Shown: positions 33,397-42,747, numbered from the stretch's first letter. The stretch is 64,000 nt of DNA from Paenibacillus terrigena DSM 21567 (GCF_000374845.1 NZ_KB895416.1:310001-374000); one strand, 5' to 3'. Notes: a model not told the origin generated them from the letters alone. A program made the numbers and translations.

Positions 33397-34426
33397 AGTC
33401 GAGTTGGACAACTATCATTTTAGCGGCTTAGAGGCATCACAGATTGGAGCTCTTCTATCTGTTCTGAACTATTACAAGGTGCCTACTTCCGCATCATGGA
33501 TCTATGGGATGACAGGCATGGCTTTTCTTCTGGTGCATGATCACGGTTTCAAGAAGCCCAATGCTGGACCACCAGAATCGCAGATTTTCAAGCTGGCGCG
33601 CAATATTGGATTGGACATAGAAGGGGTACACACTTACGCGGAGCAGGATCAGTTCAGAGCGCTTCAGCAAGACATTTGGCATCAAGCTTACACCGCTATT
33701 GATCAGGGATACCCTGTTTTTGCGAAAAATCTAGATATTGAAAATCAAACCTCTCTTGTCTATGGGGTGGATGCAGAGGGGTATTATACGCACTCGTGGC
33801 ATGGCGGTGAGGGACATGAGAATTGGGATGATGTCATTCCGTGGGATCAGCTTGGTCTTTCTTATTGTCCATGTCGTTACTGTCGCAACCGCAGCGCTCT
33901 AAATCCTATTGCTAGTGGACCAAGACTCATCTCATTACATTGGGCGAAAATAATCCCAGCAATCGAGCCATTGGATGCGCTAAGAGAAGCTCTTCAATTT
34001 GTCATTGCCTTGAATCAGCAGGGTGTGATGTATTGGCATCACCATACGTATGTTGTAGGCGAACAAGCATATATCGGGTGGATGAAGGCGCTTGAGCACA
34101 ATAAAATAGAGAAATATTATTTTAGCCTCACCCTCGAAGCGATTGCGGATGCAAGAAGAAATGCCGTTCACTTCTTCAATGAATTGAAGGATTTAGGGCT
34201 TGGAATCTCTTCAGATCTGATCGACGAAGCGATGGAGAAGTACACCCAGATTGCAGCAAATTATACGCATTTGGTTCACAAGTACCCTTATGAACAGCCG
34301 CGTGAATTACTGGATGACATGGACAGACAAGCGTGCATCGAGATCTTGCGGAAATTGATGCAAGACGAGAAGCAAGCGCTAGGAATCCTCGTGAAGCTGC
34401 TTGAACAGATCGAGACGATGGGGTGA
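33377..34426 (+). CDS. BtrH_N domain protein
   Basis: 349 aa from TTG 33377, after AAGGAGG. The N-terminal ~140 residues resemble the BtrH_N domain of butirosin acyltransferase BtrH, a papain-like fold: an HFSGLEASQIGALLSVLNYY motif, then GVDAEGYYTHSWHGG. The C-terminal ~150 residues are helical. BtrH transfers an acyl group from a carrier protein to an aminoglycoside; no carrier protein is encoded here, so the role is open. Confidence 0.68.
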   Translation: MERINHKVELDNYHFSGLEASQIGALLSVLNYYKVPTSASWIYGMTGMAFLLVHDHGFKKPNAGPPESQIFKLARNIGLDIEGVHTYAEQDQFRALQQDIWHQAYTAIDQGYPVFAKNLDIENQTSLVYGVDAEGYYTHSWHGGEGHENWDDVIPWDQLGLSYCPCRYCRNRSALNPIASGPRLISLHWAKIIPAIEPLDALREALQFVIALNQQGVMYWHHHTYVVGEQAYIGWMKALEHNKIEKYYFSLTLEAIADARRNAVHFFNELKDLGLGISSDLIDEAMEKYTQIAANYTHLVHKYPYEQPRELLDDMDRQACIEILRKLMQDEKQALGILVKLLEQIETMG

Positions 34427-34427
34427 G

Positions 34428-34529
34428 ATGATGTATGGCGTAGTCATTCATTTCGATCCGAATACAGAACAAATCATCAAGAAGCTCTGGACTGAGCTAA
34501 GGGACAGAGGGATTTCTAACTATGTATAA
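34428..34529 (+). pseudogene. Truncated 2'-5' RNA ligase family gene
   Basis: 33 codons (MMYGVVIHFDPNTEQIIKKL, then WTELRDRGISNYV) match the first strand and helix of LigT/YjcG-type proteins, then stop. Neither of the two HxT/S motifs is present. The start overlaps the upstream TGA. Confidence 0.6.
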
Positions 34530-34628
34530 CAATCAATCGAGTCCTTTATCTCAGCCCATCCAGAAGTGTACTAAATAGATATAGCATCGCATTGACATAA
34601 TAACTGCTAACTTCATGGAGGTATCATC

Positions 34629-35234
34629 GTGAACAAAGACAAGCTTATACATAAATTCGATAAACAGGCACGCGTGTATGATCGCAGAAGGAAGAACGCC
34701 TCGGACAGAAAATGGAGGGAACCACTGGTATCTTGCGCTTATGGCAAAGTACTAGAGATTTCTGTTGGCGCGGGTGCTAATTTTCCATTTTACCCGAAGG
34801 GTGTGGAAGTCATTGCCGTGGATTTCAGTCATGAAATGCTGTTGTCCGCGCAAAGGGGCGCTGCGGAACATCGCCTGAACGTAGAGTTCATTCGTGCAGA
34901 TGTTGAGTCCCTATCATTCGATCCGAATACATTTGATACGATCGTGTCGACGTTATCTTTTTGCGGTTACGAGAATCCTCTGGTCGTGCTAGCTTCATTG
35001 AATAAGTGGTGCAAGCCTGATGGGCAGATCCTTCTGATGGAGCATGGTGCAAGCTCCAAACCGATGGTTCGGCATATGCAGAACCTCATCAATCCCATGT
35101 TCCGGCGAATGGTAGGCTGTCACTTGAACCGAGATACGATGGGCATGCTGCAGCAGGCAGGCCTTAGCGTAGAGCGGGAAGAGCACCATTGGATGGATAT
35201 GATCCATTTGATATGGGCACGTCCTAAGAAGTGA
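34629..35234 (+). CDS. Class I SAM-dependent methyltransferase
   Basis: 201 aa from GTG 34629 after GGAGG. Motif I is VLEISVGAGANFPFYP (residues ~38-53, serine replacing the usual glycine), motif II VIAVDFSHEML, and FDTIVSTLSFCGYENP is the post-II strand. Resembles UbiE/phosphatidylethanolamine methyltransferase-like enzymes. Acceptor unknown. Confidence 0.85.
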   Translation: MNKDKLIHKFDKQARVYDRRRKNASDRKWREPLVSCAYGKVLEISVGAGANFPFYPKGVEVIAVDFSHEMLLSAQRGAAEHRLNVEFIRADVESLSFDPNTFDTIVSTLSFCGYENPLVVLASLNKWCKPDGQILLMEHGASSKPMVRHMQNLINPMFRRMVGCHLNRDTMGMLQQAGLSVEREEHHWMDMIHLIWARPKK

Positions 35235-35346
35235 TCATGATTCTGTAGCGATTTATTGAAATCATATCCTACAGAGGAAGAAATATGTTATAGTTAAGGG
35301 AATTTATGGTTGATTCACCATCAACATGAGAAAGGAGGCTTCGTAT

Positions 35347-35430
35347 ATGTGTTTAACCAGATTTATAATCAGCTCCATGCAAGTCTATATTACGAACAAC
35401 GGCGGTTGTTTGTGTGGAGCTATAAACTAA
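35347..35430 (+). CDS. Possible 27-residue cysteine-containing peptide or leader
   Basis: ATG 35347 lies eight bases after a consensus AAAGGAGG and reads 27 codons ending YITNNGGCLCGAIN. The coding bases include AGCTCCA/TGGAGCT and ACAAC/GTTGT inverted repeats, so translation could be linked to an RNA fold controlling the CD3324-type gene 100 bases downstream. A TATAGT-like box lies near 35289. Both roles are inference. Confidence 0.4.
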   Translation: MCLTRFIISSMQVYITNNGGCLCGAIN

Positions 35431-35528
35431 TAACCGTCATCCATTGATGCATGAATGCATGGTCATGTTCGTCATATAGACTTTGCTACCTTAAAAAAGC
35501 AATATAAATTTTAAGGAGTAGAGCGAAT

Positions 35529-35795
35529 ATGAAATATATCAATGCAGATGTTGTCCTTCCCGATCATTTACTGAAGGAATTACAGAAATATGTGCCAGGC
35601 GGCATGTTATATGTCCCGAAGCCAGCAGGGCTTCGCAAGAAATGGGGCGAAAAATCGGGAAGCAGGGTGTATCTTAGCCGTAGAAATGAAGAGATTCGTC
35701 AGAAATTCTCGGTGGGTACCTCGATCGATCAGCTATCAGACCAGTTTTGCCTATCCTATGATAGCATTAAGAAAATTGTATATTCAAAAAAGTAG
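35529..35795 (+). CDS. CD3324 family protein (Mor-like HTH)
   Basis: 88 aa. Family pattern: MKYINADVVLPDHLLKELQK, GGMLYVPKP, KWGEKSGSRVYLSRRNEEIR and a helix-turn-helix (SIDQLSDQFCLSYDSIKKIV). It looks like a small transcription regulator. TAAGGAG sets the start; a terminator follows. Confidence 0.85.
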   Translation: MKYINADVVLPDHLLKELQKYVPGGMLYVPKPAGLRKKWGEKSGSRVYLSRRNEEIRQKFSVGTSIDQLSDQFCLSYDSIKKIVYSKK

Positions 35796-35803
35796 TTCAT
35801 AGA

Positions 35804-35839
35804 AGTCACATTGGATGTCATACTAATGTGGCTTTTTTG
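35804..35839 (+). terminator. Rho-independent terminator
   Basis: Stem AGTCACATT/AATGTGGCT with one G-U pair, followed by TTTTTTG. Confidence 0.75.
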
Positions 35840-35935
35840 TGCATAGAACAGTTTGAAATATTTTCTGCCTATATTTGTCGTTATTTCCTTATTTATAATG
35901 TTGAGATATACCAGACTTCAAAGCGGGGGTACGAC

Positions 35936-36985
35936 ATGCAAGATTTTTTTCAAATGGACACGGATGAGAAACGGTCATCCTTATTAGCAAGGGCAAGGCA
36001 AGTCGCTCTGTCCGCCATGGAACAATACCATTTAGCGTGGGAACACATTACATTCATTCAATTATCCGACTCGATTACGTATAAAATAGAAACTTCTTCA
36101 GGAGAAACGTATCTGCTTCGCATTCATGCCGATCGATGCACGAAGGAGCAAATCCGCTCCGAGCTTATTCTGCTGCAATTCCTGAGTCAAGAGGCTGGGA
36201 TGACGGTACCCACGGGGCTGGCGTGCAAGGATGGAGCCTGTATCTTGGAGGTAGCTACGGAAGTGGGCTATCGAAGTCCTTATGTCACCATCATGCGCTG
36301 GGTGGAAGGGGAATCGCCGTCAGGTGAGATGACAGATAGCGATGCCTACAATATGGGCGTCATGGCGGGCAAACTGCATGATGCTGTGGCGCAATTCAAC
36401 CCTCCAGGTCATTTTGTTCGACCAACATTGGGTGCAGAGAGTTTTAGAGAAGAAGTCGCTCGATTAGAGACCTATCATGATCGGTTTCTATCGAATGCAG
36501 CTTGGGGGATGTACCGGTCTGCTGCGGATCAAATCTTAGCTTCCCTCGCGGATATAAATAAGAATAACGATAATTATGGTCTTATCCATGGAGACCTGCA
36601 TACCGGGAATATCGTGTTCCATGATGGTATGCCTTTTCCGATCGATTTCGGCCGCTGTAGTTACGGATATTATCTGTATGACGTGGCCAGCACGATCCTT
36701 GGCTTATATCCGAAGCATCGAGCCATGTTCATGCAAGGCTATCTACAGGTTAGAAGCTTGACGGAGGAGGATCTTCAACATCTGGAGACTTTCTTCGTCA
36801 TGGTGCTGATCGGAAATTATTCGCATCATGCTGCCAATCCAGCAGAAATAAGCAATTTAATCGGTGAACAACCCTATGCGCAAGCGATTATCCGGGATTT
36901 TTTGCGAGTAGAGCCGTTTCTATTTCAAGAGATTAAGCCGGTGGAGATTGAGAGTGGATCTACGAATGCGACGATTATTATATAG
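35936..36985 (+). CDS. APH-like phosphotransferase (SrkA/homoserine-kinase-like)
   Basis: 349 aa from ATG 35936; the open frame extends back into a terminator and is ignored. TATAAT at 35894-35899 may be its -10 box. Motifs: TYLLRIHADRCTKEQIRSEL (lysine replaced by arginine in the ATP site), LIHGDLHTGNIVF and FPIDFGRC. Resembles stress-response kinase and homoserine kinase-like proteins. Substrate unknown. Confidence 0.85.
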   Translation: MQDFFQMDTDEKRSSLLARARQVALSAMEQYHLAWEHITFIQLSDSITYKIETSSGETYLLRIHADRCTKEQIRSELILLQFLSQEAGMTVPTGLACKDGACILEVATEVGYRSPYVTIMRWVEGESPSGEMTDSDAYNMGVMAGKLHDAVAQFNPPGHFVRPTLGAESFREEVARLETYHDRFLSNAAWGMYRSAADQILASLADINKNNDNYGLIHGDLHTGNIVFHDGMPFPIDFGRCSYGYYLYDVASTILGLYPKHRAMFMQGYLQVRSLTEEDLQHLETFFVMVLIGNYSHHAANPAEISNLIGEQPYAQAIIRDFLRVEPFLFQEIKPVEIESGSTNATIII

Positions 36986-37003
36986 AATTAGAGGAGAATA
37001 TCG

Positions 37004-37984
37004 ATGAATATTATTATTCGACCAATGGTCGTTCCTGATGATTATGATGATGTAGCGAAATTGATCAATCTCATTGCATCGGAATTGGTTACGGCTAAGG
37101 ATTTAGCGGAGGATGATGCACGGATTCCTGCTGTTGGTTCGCTAAGTCGCGATGAAGAAGGACGGTTAACCGGGCATGATCGACCGCGTTGGATTGCGGA
37201 AGACGGTGAGGGGAGAACGATTGGATATGCACATGCTTGGCGTGCGCCGTGGTCAGCGCCAGGTGTGTTATATGAGCAAATCATTGTGGATCCAAGTGTA
37301 CGGAATCAGGGTGTAGGGTGTGCGCTCTATGAAGTGCTAATGACGTATACGTCGGAGGTGCAAGCGAATCGCGTGATTTCCGATCTTCGAGATGATGATC
37401 CGGGTTCTTTGGCATTTACAGCCAAGCGAGGCTTCACACAAGAGCGGCATTTGTTCGAATCATGTATTGAATTATCTAATTTCAGCAGTGAGTTATTAGA
37501 GCAGCCTGCCCATTTCGATAACGATTCCTTACAAATGGTAACATTAACCGATCGGCCTGGTGAGGCCTTTGAACAATGGTTATATGAGTTGTATCGAACG
37601 ACGCACGAAGATATTCCTGGCTTTGAAGGGGTGTACATGTGGTATAGCGAATGGCGCAAGTGGACGCTCGATAAAGAGGACTTTGACAGGTCATTGGCAC
37701 TGTTGGTTCTTGATGATGACCGCCCAGTTGGCGTCGTGCAGCTTACGGCACATCCAGAATCGGAGAGTCTGTACAACAGCTTTACGGGAGTAGATGGCGC
37801 GTATCGAGGTCAAGGGATTGCTAGAGCGCTGAAAATACAATCGATTCGTGAAGCGTTAAAGAGAGGCTATCGTTATATTCGCACGAATAATGACTCGCTC
37901 AACGCGCCGATGCTGAATATCAATCGAAGCCTTGGATACCAACCGGTTCCTGGGTATTACATGATGACGCGTAACATCGAGTAG
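37004..37984 (+). CDS. Double-domain GNAT acetyltransferase
   Basis: 326 aa with two GNAT units. The first has VLYEQIIVDPSVRNQGVGCAL (loop RNQGVG, ~residue 105), the second has SLYNSFTGVDGAYRGQGIA (loop RGQGIA, ~residue 265) and ends NAPMLNINRSLGYQPVPGY. Tandem GNAT proteins include mycothiol-synthase-like and antibiotic-modifying enzymes. Starts 18 bases after the APH-like gene. Confidence 0.87.
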   Translation: MNIIIRPMVVPDDYDDVAKLINLIASELVTAKDLAEDDARIPAVGSLSRDEEGRLTGHDRPRWIAEDGEGRTIGYAHAWRAPWSAPGVLYEQIIVDPSVRNQGVGCALYEVLMTYTSEVQANRVISDLRDDDPGSLAFTAKRGFTQERHLFESCIELSNFSSELLEQPAHFDNDSLQMVTLTDRPGEAFEQWLYELYRTTHEDIPGFEGVYMWYSEWRKWTLDKEDFDRSLALLVLDDDRPVGVVQLTAHPESESLYNSFTGVDGAYRGQGIARALKIQSIREALKRGYRYIRTNNDSLNAPMLNINRSLGYQPVPGYYMMTRNIE

Positions 37985-38056
37985 CTGTGGTGAAAATAAA
38001 GGCTAGAGTGTATTTGCGCAAGAGATAATGGTTTGATCATAAGGCTTGATGTCTTT

Positions 38057-38085
38057 CCTTTGAAAGGCAAAGGGTCTTTTTTTTT
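38057..38085 (+). terminator. Rho-independent terminator
   Basis: Short stem CCTTTG/CAAAGG followed by GTC and a run of nine T. Confidence 0.65.
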
Positions 38086-38237
38086 GCAGCAAAATTGTAC
38101 CGGATTCTGAGGTCGACGCCCCTCTGACAAAAGGAGTAAACACTTAAAGGAAATTTAGGGTTTGTTCCCATAGTTACGATTTTCGCCCATATGTTATAAT
38201 TATCCTTATGGTGAACATTATGTTAATTTAGGGATAT

Positions 38238-38261
38238 CCCACATACCATGTGGGTTTATTT
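38238..38261 (+). terminator. Terminator-like hairpin in a leader
   Basis: CCCACAT/ATGTGGG with a three-base loop, then TTTATTTG, about 25 bases before the next gene. TATAAT upstream at about 38195 would make it part of that gene's leader, so it could be an attenuator. The 38100-38230 stretch has no gene. Confidence 0.45.
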
Positions 38262-38285
38262 GTTATCACGTAATGGGAAGAGGAA

Positions 38286-38528
38286 GTGTTCAATATCAGT
38301 AATATTGACAAACGAAACAGATTGGATGAAGAAATATTCACTTACAAACAGACGAAGGATAACAAAGTGTTCATCTATTGGATGGGTAAGCAAGTGACGA
38401 TTCTATCTGGGAAGCATAGCGAGAAGTTTATGGAGAGAATCGCGAATACGGATTTCAAGGAAGCCCAGTTAATCATGGCGAAAGTCACGGGGAATTTTAA
38501 ACGCGGAAATGAGAAGGACAATAAATAA
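38286..38528 (+). CDS. Small conserved-looking hypothetical protein
   Basis: 80 aa from GTG 38286 with AAGAGGA directly upstream. Contains EEIFTYKQTKDNKVFIYWMG and GKHSEKFMERIANTDFKEAQ, a short beta-hairpin plus helix layout. Followed closely by a membrane protein gene; family unknown. Confidence 0.6.
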   Translation: MFNISNIDKRNRLDEEIFTYKQTKDNKVFIYWMGKQVTILSGKHSEKFMERIANTDFKEAQLIMAKVTGNFKRGNEKDNK

Positions 38529-38553
38529 TAAATACGTTTGCCGAGGTGAGTTG

Positions 38554-38940
38554 ATGAAGTTCGTTCGCAAGGGATGGAATCGTTATGTGTTCTTTATTTT
38601 TCTTACGGTTGGATTGATTTTTCTAGCCTCTTATGGAATCAGTTATTATTATGAATTCGTATATTCGACCGTGACCTTTGTAATTGGATTAATCGTATTG
38701 CTGATTGGTATTTATGGATCGATGCAGGGACGGTCCTTTGGTAACCGAATGGTTGTGCCTGGGTATAACTCGATCCATTCGACAATAGAGCTAGAGCGGG
38801 AAATGCAAGAGATTAAGCGCCAAGGACCATACATGTATACATTAGAAAATAGAGTGATGAGATTCCGAAGCGTGCCGTTCGCATTGATTATCTCGGGGCT
38901 GATTAGCTTTGGGATTACTTATTTTATTGGTTCAGCTTAG
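38554..38940 (+). CDS. Membrane protein
   Basis: 128 aa from ATG 38554 (site CGAGGTGAG). Three hydrophobic helices (FFIFLTVGLIFLASYGISYY, STVTFVIGLIVLLIGIYG and a C-terminal ALIISGLISFGITYFIG) flank a cytoplasmic helix rich in E/R. Likely co-transcribed with the preceding small gene. Function unknown. Confidence 0.65.
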   Translation: MKFVRKGWNRYVFFIFLTVGLIFLASYGISYYYEFVYSTVTFVIGLIVLLIGIYGSMQGRSFGNRMVVPGYNSIHSTIELEREMQEIKRQGPYMYTLENRVMRFRSVPFALIISGLISFGITYFIGSA

Positions 38941-39056
38941 TTACAAAAGTTGAAAACTCGCCTTGCATCAACAATGGAGCCTTCTTCTGTTCAGAAGAAT
39001 CATTCAAGATGAGCTTGGACGGGTTTTGTTTATTAAGGGAAGGTTGAATATTGTGA

Positions 39057-39236
39057 ATCGAAGATTGCCCGGAAAAGCTAGATGGATCTTTCATTCGCTG
39101 GGTCTGGAACTATAACAAGCAGACAAGGCAACAGGTGCTGCAACGGCTTAAAGGACTGGATTCCAGTAAACGTATATTCGTATTGAAGAATCGAAGAGAT
39201 GTGAGAGAGCTGATAGAGCAGCTTCAGAAGGAGTAG
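39057..39236 (+). pseudogene. C-terminal remnant of a DNA topology modulation (FlaR-like) kinase
   Basis: The frame encodes CPEKLDGSFIRWVWNYNKQT, then IFVLKNRRDVRELIEQL, typical of the C-terminus of adenylate-kinase-like topology modulation proteins. The P-loop and first ~110 residues are missing and there is no start codon. It ends six bases before the next P-loop kinase gene and contains its ribosome binding site. Confidence 0.6.
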
Positions 39237-39241
39237 TGCAC

Positions 39242-40075
39242 ATGAACCCAACAAAACTCATTATAGTCGAAGGTATACCCGGATCAGGGAAAACATCTAC
39301 AGCTCAATATATCAAGGACAAGCTTGATATGGACCAGATTTCGAATCGTCTATATCTAGAGGGAGATGTGAATCATCCGGCTGATTATGAATCAGTGGCA
39401 TGTCTTAACGCAAGTGAGATAGGAAACCTTCAAAGGAAGCACCCTTTGTTTATGGAAGCGATAGCTCCCTTTATACAAGTTGTCGATGCATATCATCTAA
39501 TCTACTATGGAATATATCAAGAACAACATCCTATCGATGTGGATCAGGATGCCATGGATGAATTGCGTAGATTCGATGTATATGAATTATCCGTTGATAC
39601 ATATCAAGAGTTGATAGCACGCAGATGGCAAGAATTCGTTAGTAATGCTCAGAAGTCCAAGGAGATCGTTATTTTAGAATGCTGTTTTCTTCAGAATCCA
39701 ATGACAATGATGTTCGGTCGACATAATTGTTCCCTATCCGTAATAAGTGAGTTTATCAAGAGATTAGTGGCTATTATTCAACCGTTAAGTCCGAAGTTAA
39801 TTTACTTCTATCAGGATGATATTAGAGCTTCATTAGATCGAGTGATCCAAGAACGATCGAAGGAATGGCTGGAATACTTCATTTGGTATTTCACAGAACA
39901 GGGGTATGGAAAATCTAATGGGTATGAAGGGCTGACCGGGCTATGTGAAGTGCTAAAGAAGCGTAAACACTATGAGTTAGACATCATTGATCAACTTGAT
40001 CTTTATAAATTGGTCATTAATAATTCGGCACGCGATTGGGAAGACGTCTTACAGAAAATAAGCAAATTTATTTAA
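39242..40075 (+). CDS. P-loop kinase-like protein
   Basis: 277 aa from ATG 39242 after AAGGAG. Walker A EGIPGSGKTS (residues ~9-18); EIVILECCFLQNPM is a probable Walker B strand. Similar in layout and in IxxYFYQDDIRxSL to the gene at 24435 but without the C-terminal beta domain. Substrate unknown. Confidence 0.75.
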   Translation: MNPTKLIIVEGIPGSGKTSTAQYIKDKLDMDQISNRLYLEGDVNHPADYESVACLNASEIGNLQRKHPLFMEAIAPFIQVVDAYHLIYYGIYQEQHPIDVDQDAMDELRRFDVYELSVDTYQELIARRWQEFVSNAQKSKEIVILECCFLQNPMTMMFGRHNCSLSVISEFIKRLVAIIQPLSPKLIYFYQDDIRASLDRVIQERSKEWLEYFIWYFTEQGYGKSNGYEGLTGLCEVLKKRKHYELDIIDQLDLYKLVINNSARDWEDVLQKISKFI

Positions 40076-40091
40076 TAAACACGGAGGGATC

Positions 40092-40679
40092 ATGATGGAA
40101 GATCACAACAATATTCACGTTCCTGCTTCAACTTCAATCCTTGTTCATAAGGCATCAGAAATCGGTTTTATAGCCTCATGTGATGAACTAACGGGAAGTT
40201 TCCTTCGGATGCTTGTAGCGTCCTATAGACGTGCCAATATTCTTGAATTGGGTACTGGTGTAGGGTTTTCAACCGCATGGATTCTGGAAGGGATGGATCA
40301 GGAGAGTCGTTTAACCACCGTTGAAATGGATGAAGTTTGTGCAACCATTGCCAGAGAGATTTTAGGAGATGATCCACGGGCAACCTTTGTGACAGAGGAT
40401 GGTGGACATTTTATCGAAAAGCATGCGAATGAGCAATACGACGTGATCTTCGCAGATACGTGGCCCGGAAAATTCTATTCAATCGAAGAAGCACTGAACA
40501 TGGTAGCTCCAGGGGGATTGTACATCATTGACGATCTGAATCCGCAGCCCAATTGGCCAGAAGGCCATGGTTCCAAGGTGGAGGCGCTGATCGCGTATTT
40601 GGAGACGAGAGAAGATTTCTTTATGAGTAAATTGAACTGGTCCACCGGATTGATCCTCATGACGAGGAGAACTGCATGA
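40092..40679 (+). CDS. Class I O-methyltransferase (family 3)
   Basis: 195 aa. Motif I ILELGTGVGFSTAW (residues ~50-63), VEMDEVCATIAREI and YDVIFADTWPGK (metal-site acid) match the catechol/caffeoyl-CoA O-methyltransferase-like family. Starts with two ATG codons after GGAGGG. Acceptor unknown. Confidence 0.87.
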   Translation: MMEDHNNIHVPASTSILVHKASEIGFIASCDELTGSFLRMLVASYRRANILELGTGVGFSTAWILEGMDQESRLTTVEMDEVCATIAREILGDDPRATFVTEDGGHFIEKHANEQYDVIFADTWPGKFYSIEEALNMVAPGGLYIIDDLNPQPNWPEGHGSKVEALIAYLETREDFFMSKLNWSTGLILMTRRTA

Positions 40680-40759
40680 TCTTGTTGACGGGATCGCCGC
40701 GCACATAGGGATCAGATTGTAGAAGAAATAGCAGAAAATATTTTTATAGGAGTGTACTT

Positions 40760-41374
40760 ATGAAATTTGTATTGCTGCCTTTTATCGAAGGATTTAATCA
40801 AACGGGTGACTTAACGCAAGATATCACGTACTTTTTTCAGATGAACGATGACCTCAGAACGTTAGAGCATACTTTGCAGGTCGCGAGAGAAGCTGAGCGC
40901 ATTGCTGGGCTATATGGATTAGATCCAGAGCAGGTTGTTCAAGCCGCACTGCTTCATGATATTAGTAACGTTATTCCGATTTCTACGATGTTAGATGCAG
41001 CTGAAGCGCTGGACATTGAAATTCTCGATGAAGAACGGAAATACAATCGAAGTGTACACCAGAAGCTATCCAGCTGTATGGCGCGTGAGATTTTTGGCAT
41101 TACAGATCAGGACATATTGGATGCCATCGAGAGCCATACAACACATCAGGTGAATGCGAGTCTTATTGCCAAAGTATTATTTGTCTCTGATAAAATTTCA
41201 TGGAATCTACCTGGGGAACACCCGCACTTACAAGAGATGAGACGCCATGTGGATGCACTCGAAATCGATCAAGCGATACTGATCTACCTCAATCAGATTT
41301 GGGAGCAAAGGCATAAGCTGAAACTTGTCCACCCATGGTTGATCGAGGCGAGGGAAGAGCTGCTGAGAAAGTAG
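40760..41374 (+). CDS. HD domain protein
   Basis: 204 aa. Metal-site order: LEHTLQVAREAERIA (first His), AALLHDISNV (HD), SVHQKLSSCMA and ESHTTHQVNAS, then FVSDKIS. This is like YqeK/HDIG phosphohydrolases, which cleave Ap4A or other nucleotides. AGGAGTG sets the start. Followed directly by a broken NUDIX gene. Confidence 0.85.
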   Translation: MKFVLLPFIEGFNQTGDLTQDITYFFQMNDDLRTLEHTLQVAREAERIAGLYGLDPEQVVQAALLHDISNVIPISTMLDAAEALDIEILDEERKYNRSVHQKLSSCMAREIFGITDQDILDAIESHTTHQVNASLIAKVLFVSDKISWNLPGEHPHLQEMRRHVDALEIDQAILIYLNQIWEQRHKLKLVHPWLIEAREELLRK

Positions 41375-41389
41375 GTGCAAGGAGAACCC

Positions 41390-41901
41390 ATGAAACTAAT
41401 TAAAGAAATCTATCAACAGGGTGCGAAATCACCAGATACAGAAATGCCGTACCGCATTCGCAAAGCTGCAAGAGCCATCGTATGGAACGATGCCAAGGAA
41501 ATGGCGCTCATGCACGTGTCATCGGACGGTTATTATAAGCTCCCTGGTGGAGGAATCGAAGCAGGAGAGAGCAATGAGGAAGCGCTTCGACGCGAGGTGC
41601 TCGAACCCCTGAAGAAATTGCCCTGCGGGAAGTGTTAGAAGAGACAGGGTACGAGTGCACTATCATCGCTCAGATTCCAGGAGAGTATGTGTCAGATACA
41701 TGCACGACAAAGTATTTTTTGATGAAACCGACAGGCGTAATCACGAATCATGACTTCGAGACAGAGGATGTTGCGTGGTGTGACCCAAGCGAAGCATTCG
41801 AGAGGATCTAGCTAAGCAGGACACCAAAAGGAGTAGAGCGAGATACCCAAGCGCTGAAAAACGCTATCGAGACACGGAAACGATTCGTCGTATCAACATA
41901 A
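41390..41901 (+). pseudogene. Broken NUDIX hydrolase
   Basis: From ATG 41390 (site AAGGAG) the frame encodes YKLPGGGIEAGESNEEALRR, then shifts near 41605-41615. The next frame carries a second partial box, PEEIALREVLEETGYE, so the box appears partly duplicated. An in-frame TAG lies at 41809 before the last 30 codons (GVERDTQALKNAIETRKRF). Two lesions argue for a true pseudogene. Confidence 0.75.
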
Positions 41902-41924
41902 GACTGTATGAGGAGGTTTTTAAC

Positions 41925-42542
41925 ATGCAATTGAAATGGTTAGAGTGGGCGAAGCAGATCCAAGCCATTAGTCAGAACGGTCTGGCATATTCCAAGGACA
42001 TCTATGATCTAGAACGATTTCAACAATTGAGAGATCTAAGTATCGAGATTATGCGAGAGTACGCTGATGTGGAGTCTGAACAGATTCGGGCGCTTTTTGC
42101 CAATGAGACAGGGTATGCTACGCCGAAAGTGGACGTACGTGGTGTTGTTTTTAGAGAGAATAAGATTCTCCTGGTCAAAGAACGTCTGGATGGAGCATGG
42201 GCATTGCCTGGGGGTTGGGGAGACATTGGTCTATCACCGAAAGAGGTCGTTGTCAAAGAAGTATGGGAAGAGTCAGGATTTGAGGTTGAAGCGGTTCGTC
42301 TCCTAGGCGTGATCGATAAGAAATTTCATAACCACCCGCCTTCTCCGTTCCACGTCTATAAGTTCTTTATTCTGTGCAACATCATTGGCGGTGAGGCCAA
42401 AGAGGGGATGGAGACGCTGCAGGTCGCATTTTTCGACGAGGAGAATCTACCTGAGCTGTCAACGGAGAGGAATACGGAAGAGCAAGTGAAAATGTTGTTT
42501 AACTACCTTCGAAATCCGGGGCTTGACGTATTTTGTGACTAG
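41925..42542 (+). CDS. NUDIX hydrolase with N-terminal helical domain
   Basis: 205 aa. Residues 1-60 (LKWLEWAKQIQAISQNGLAY) are the Nudix_N_2-type domain. The Nudix box follows WALPGGWGDIGLSPKEVV...KEVWEESGFE (residues ~92-118). Such proteins, like YjhB, act on ADP-ribose or similar. AGGAGG sets the start. Four NUDIX-type genes, intact or broken, fall within 41-47 kb. Confidence 0.88.
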   Translation: MQLKWLEWAKQIQAISQNGLAYSKDIYDLERFQQLRDLSIEIMREYADVESEQIRALFANETGYATPKVDVRGVVFRENKILLVKERLDGAWALPGGWGDIGLSPKEVVVKEVWEESGFEVEAVRLLGVIDKKFHNHPPSPFHVYKFFILCNIIGGEAKEGMETLQVAFFDEENLPELSTERNTEEQVKMLFNYLRNPGLDVFCD

Positions 42543-42591
42543 AAGGTTAAGTGAGTAAGTGAGATTATCCAAAGGGAATGAGGGATGAGCA

Positions 42592-42747
42592 ATGAGTTTT
42601 TCGTGGGGATTAGCCATCATCCAACTGTTATGGATCTTAATCATTGGTGTATCTATTTACCTGCTGGTACTTCTAATCAAGCTTGCTCGTCGAGGGATCC
42701 AAGCACTTGATAAATATATTGCAGACCGACCAACACGGAATAAATAG
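42592..42747 (+). CDS. Small membrane protein
   Basis: 51 aa, one long hydrophobic helix (IIQLLWILIIGVSIYLLVLL) then KLARRGIQALDKYI. GGATGAG precedes ATG 42592. Ends four bases before the YfiT-like gene; likely one operon. Confidence 0.6.
   Translation: MSFSWGLAIIQLLWILIIGVSIYLLVLLIKLARRGIQALDKYIADRPTRNK

Noticed and set aside
35828-35935. Longer N-terminus of the APH-like protein
   Set aside because: It would start inside a terminator and contain the likely -10 box; ATG 35936 fits the family.
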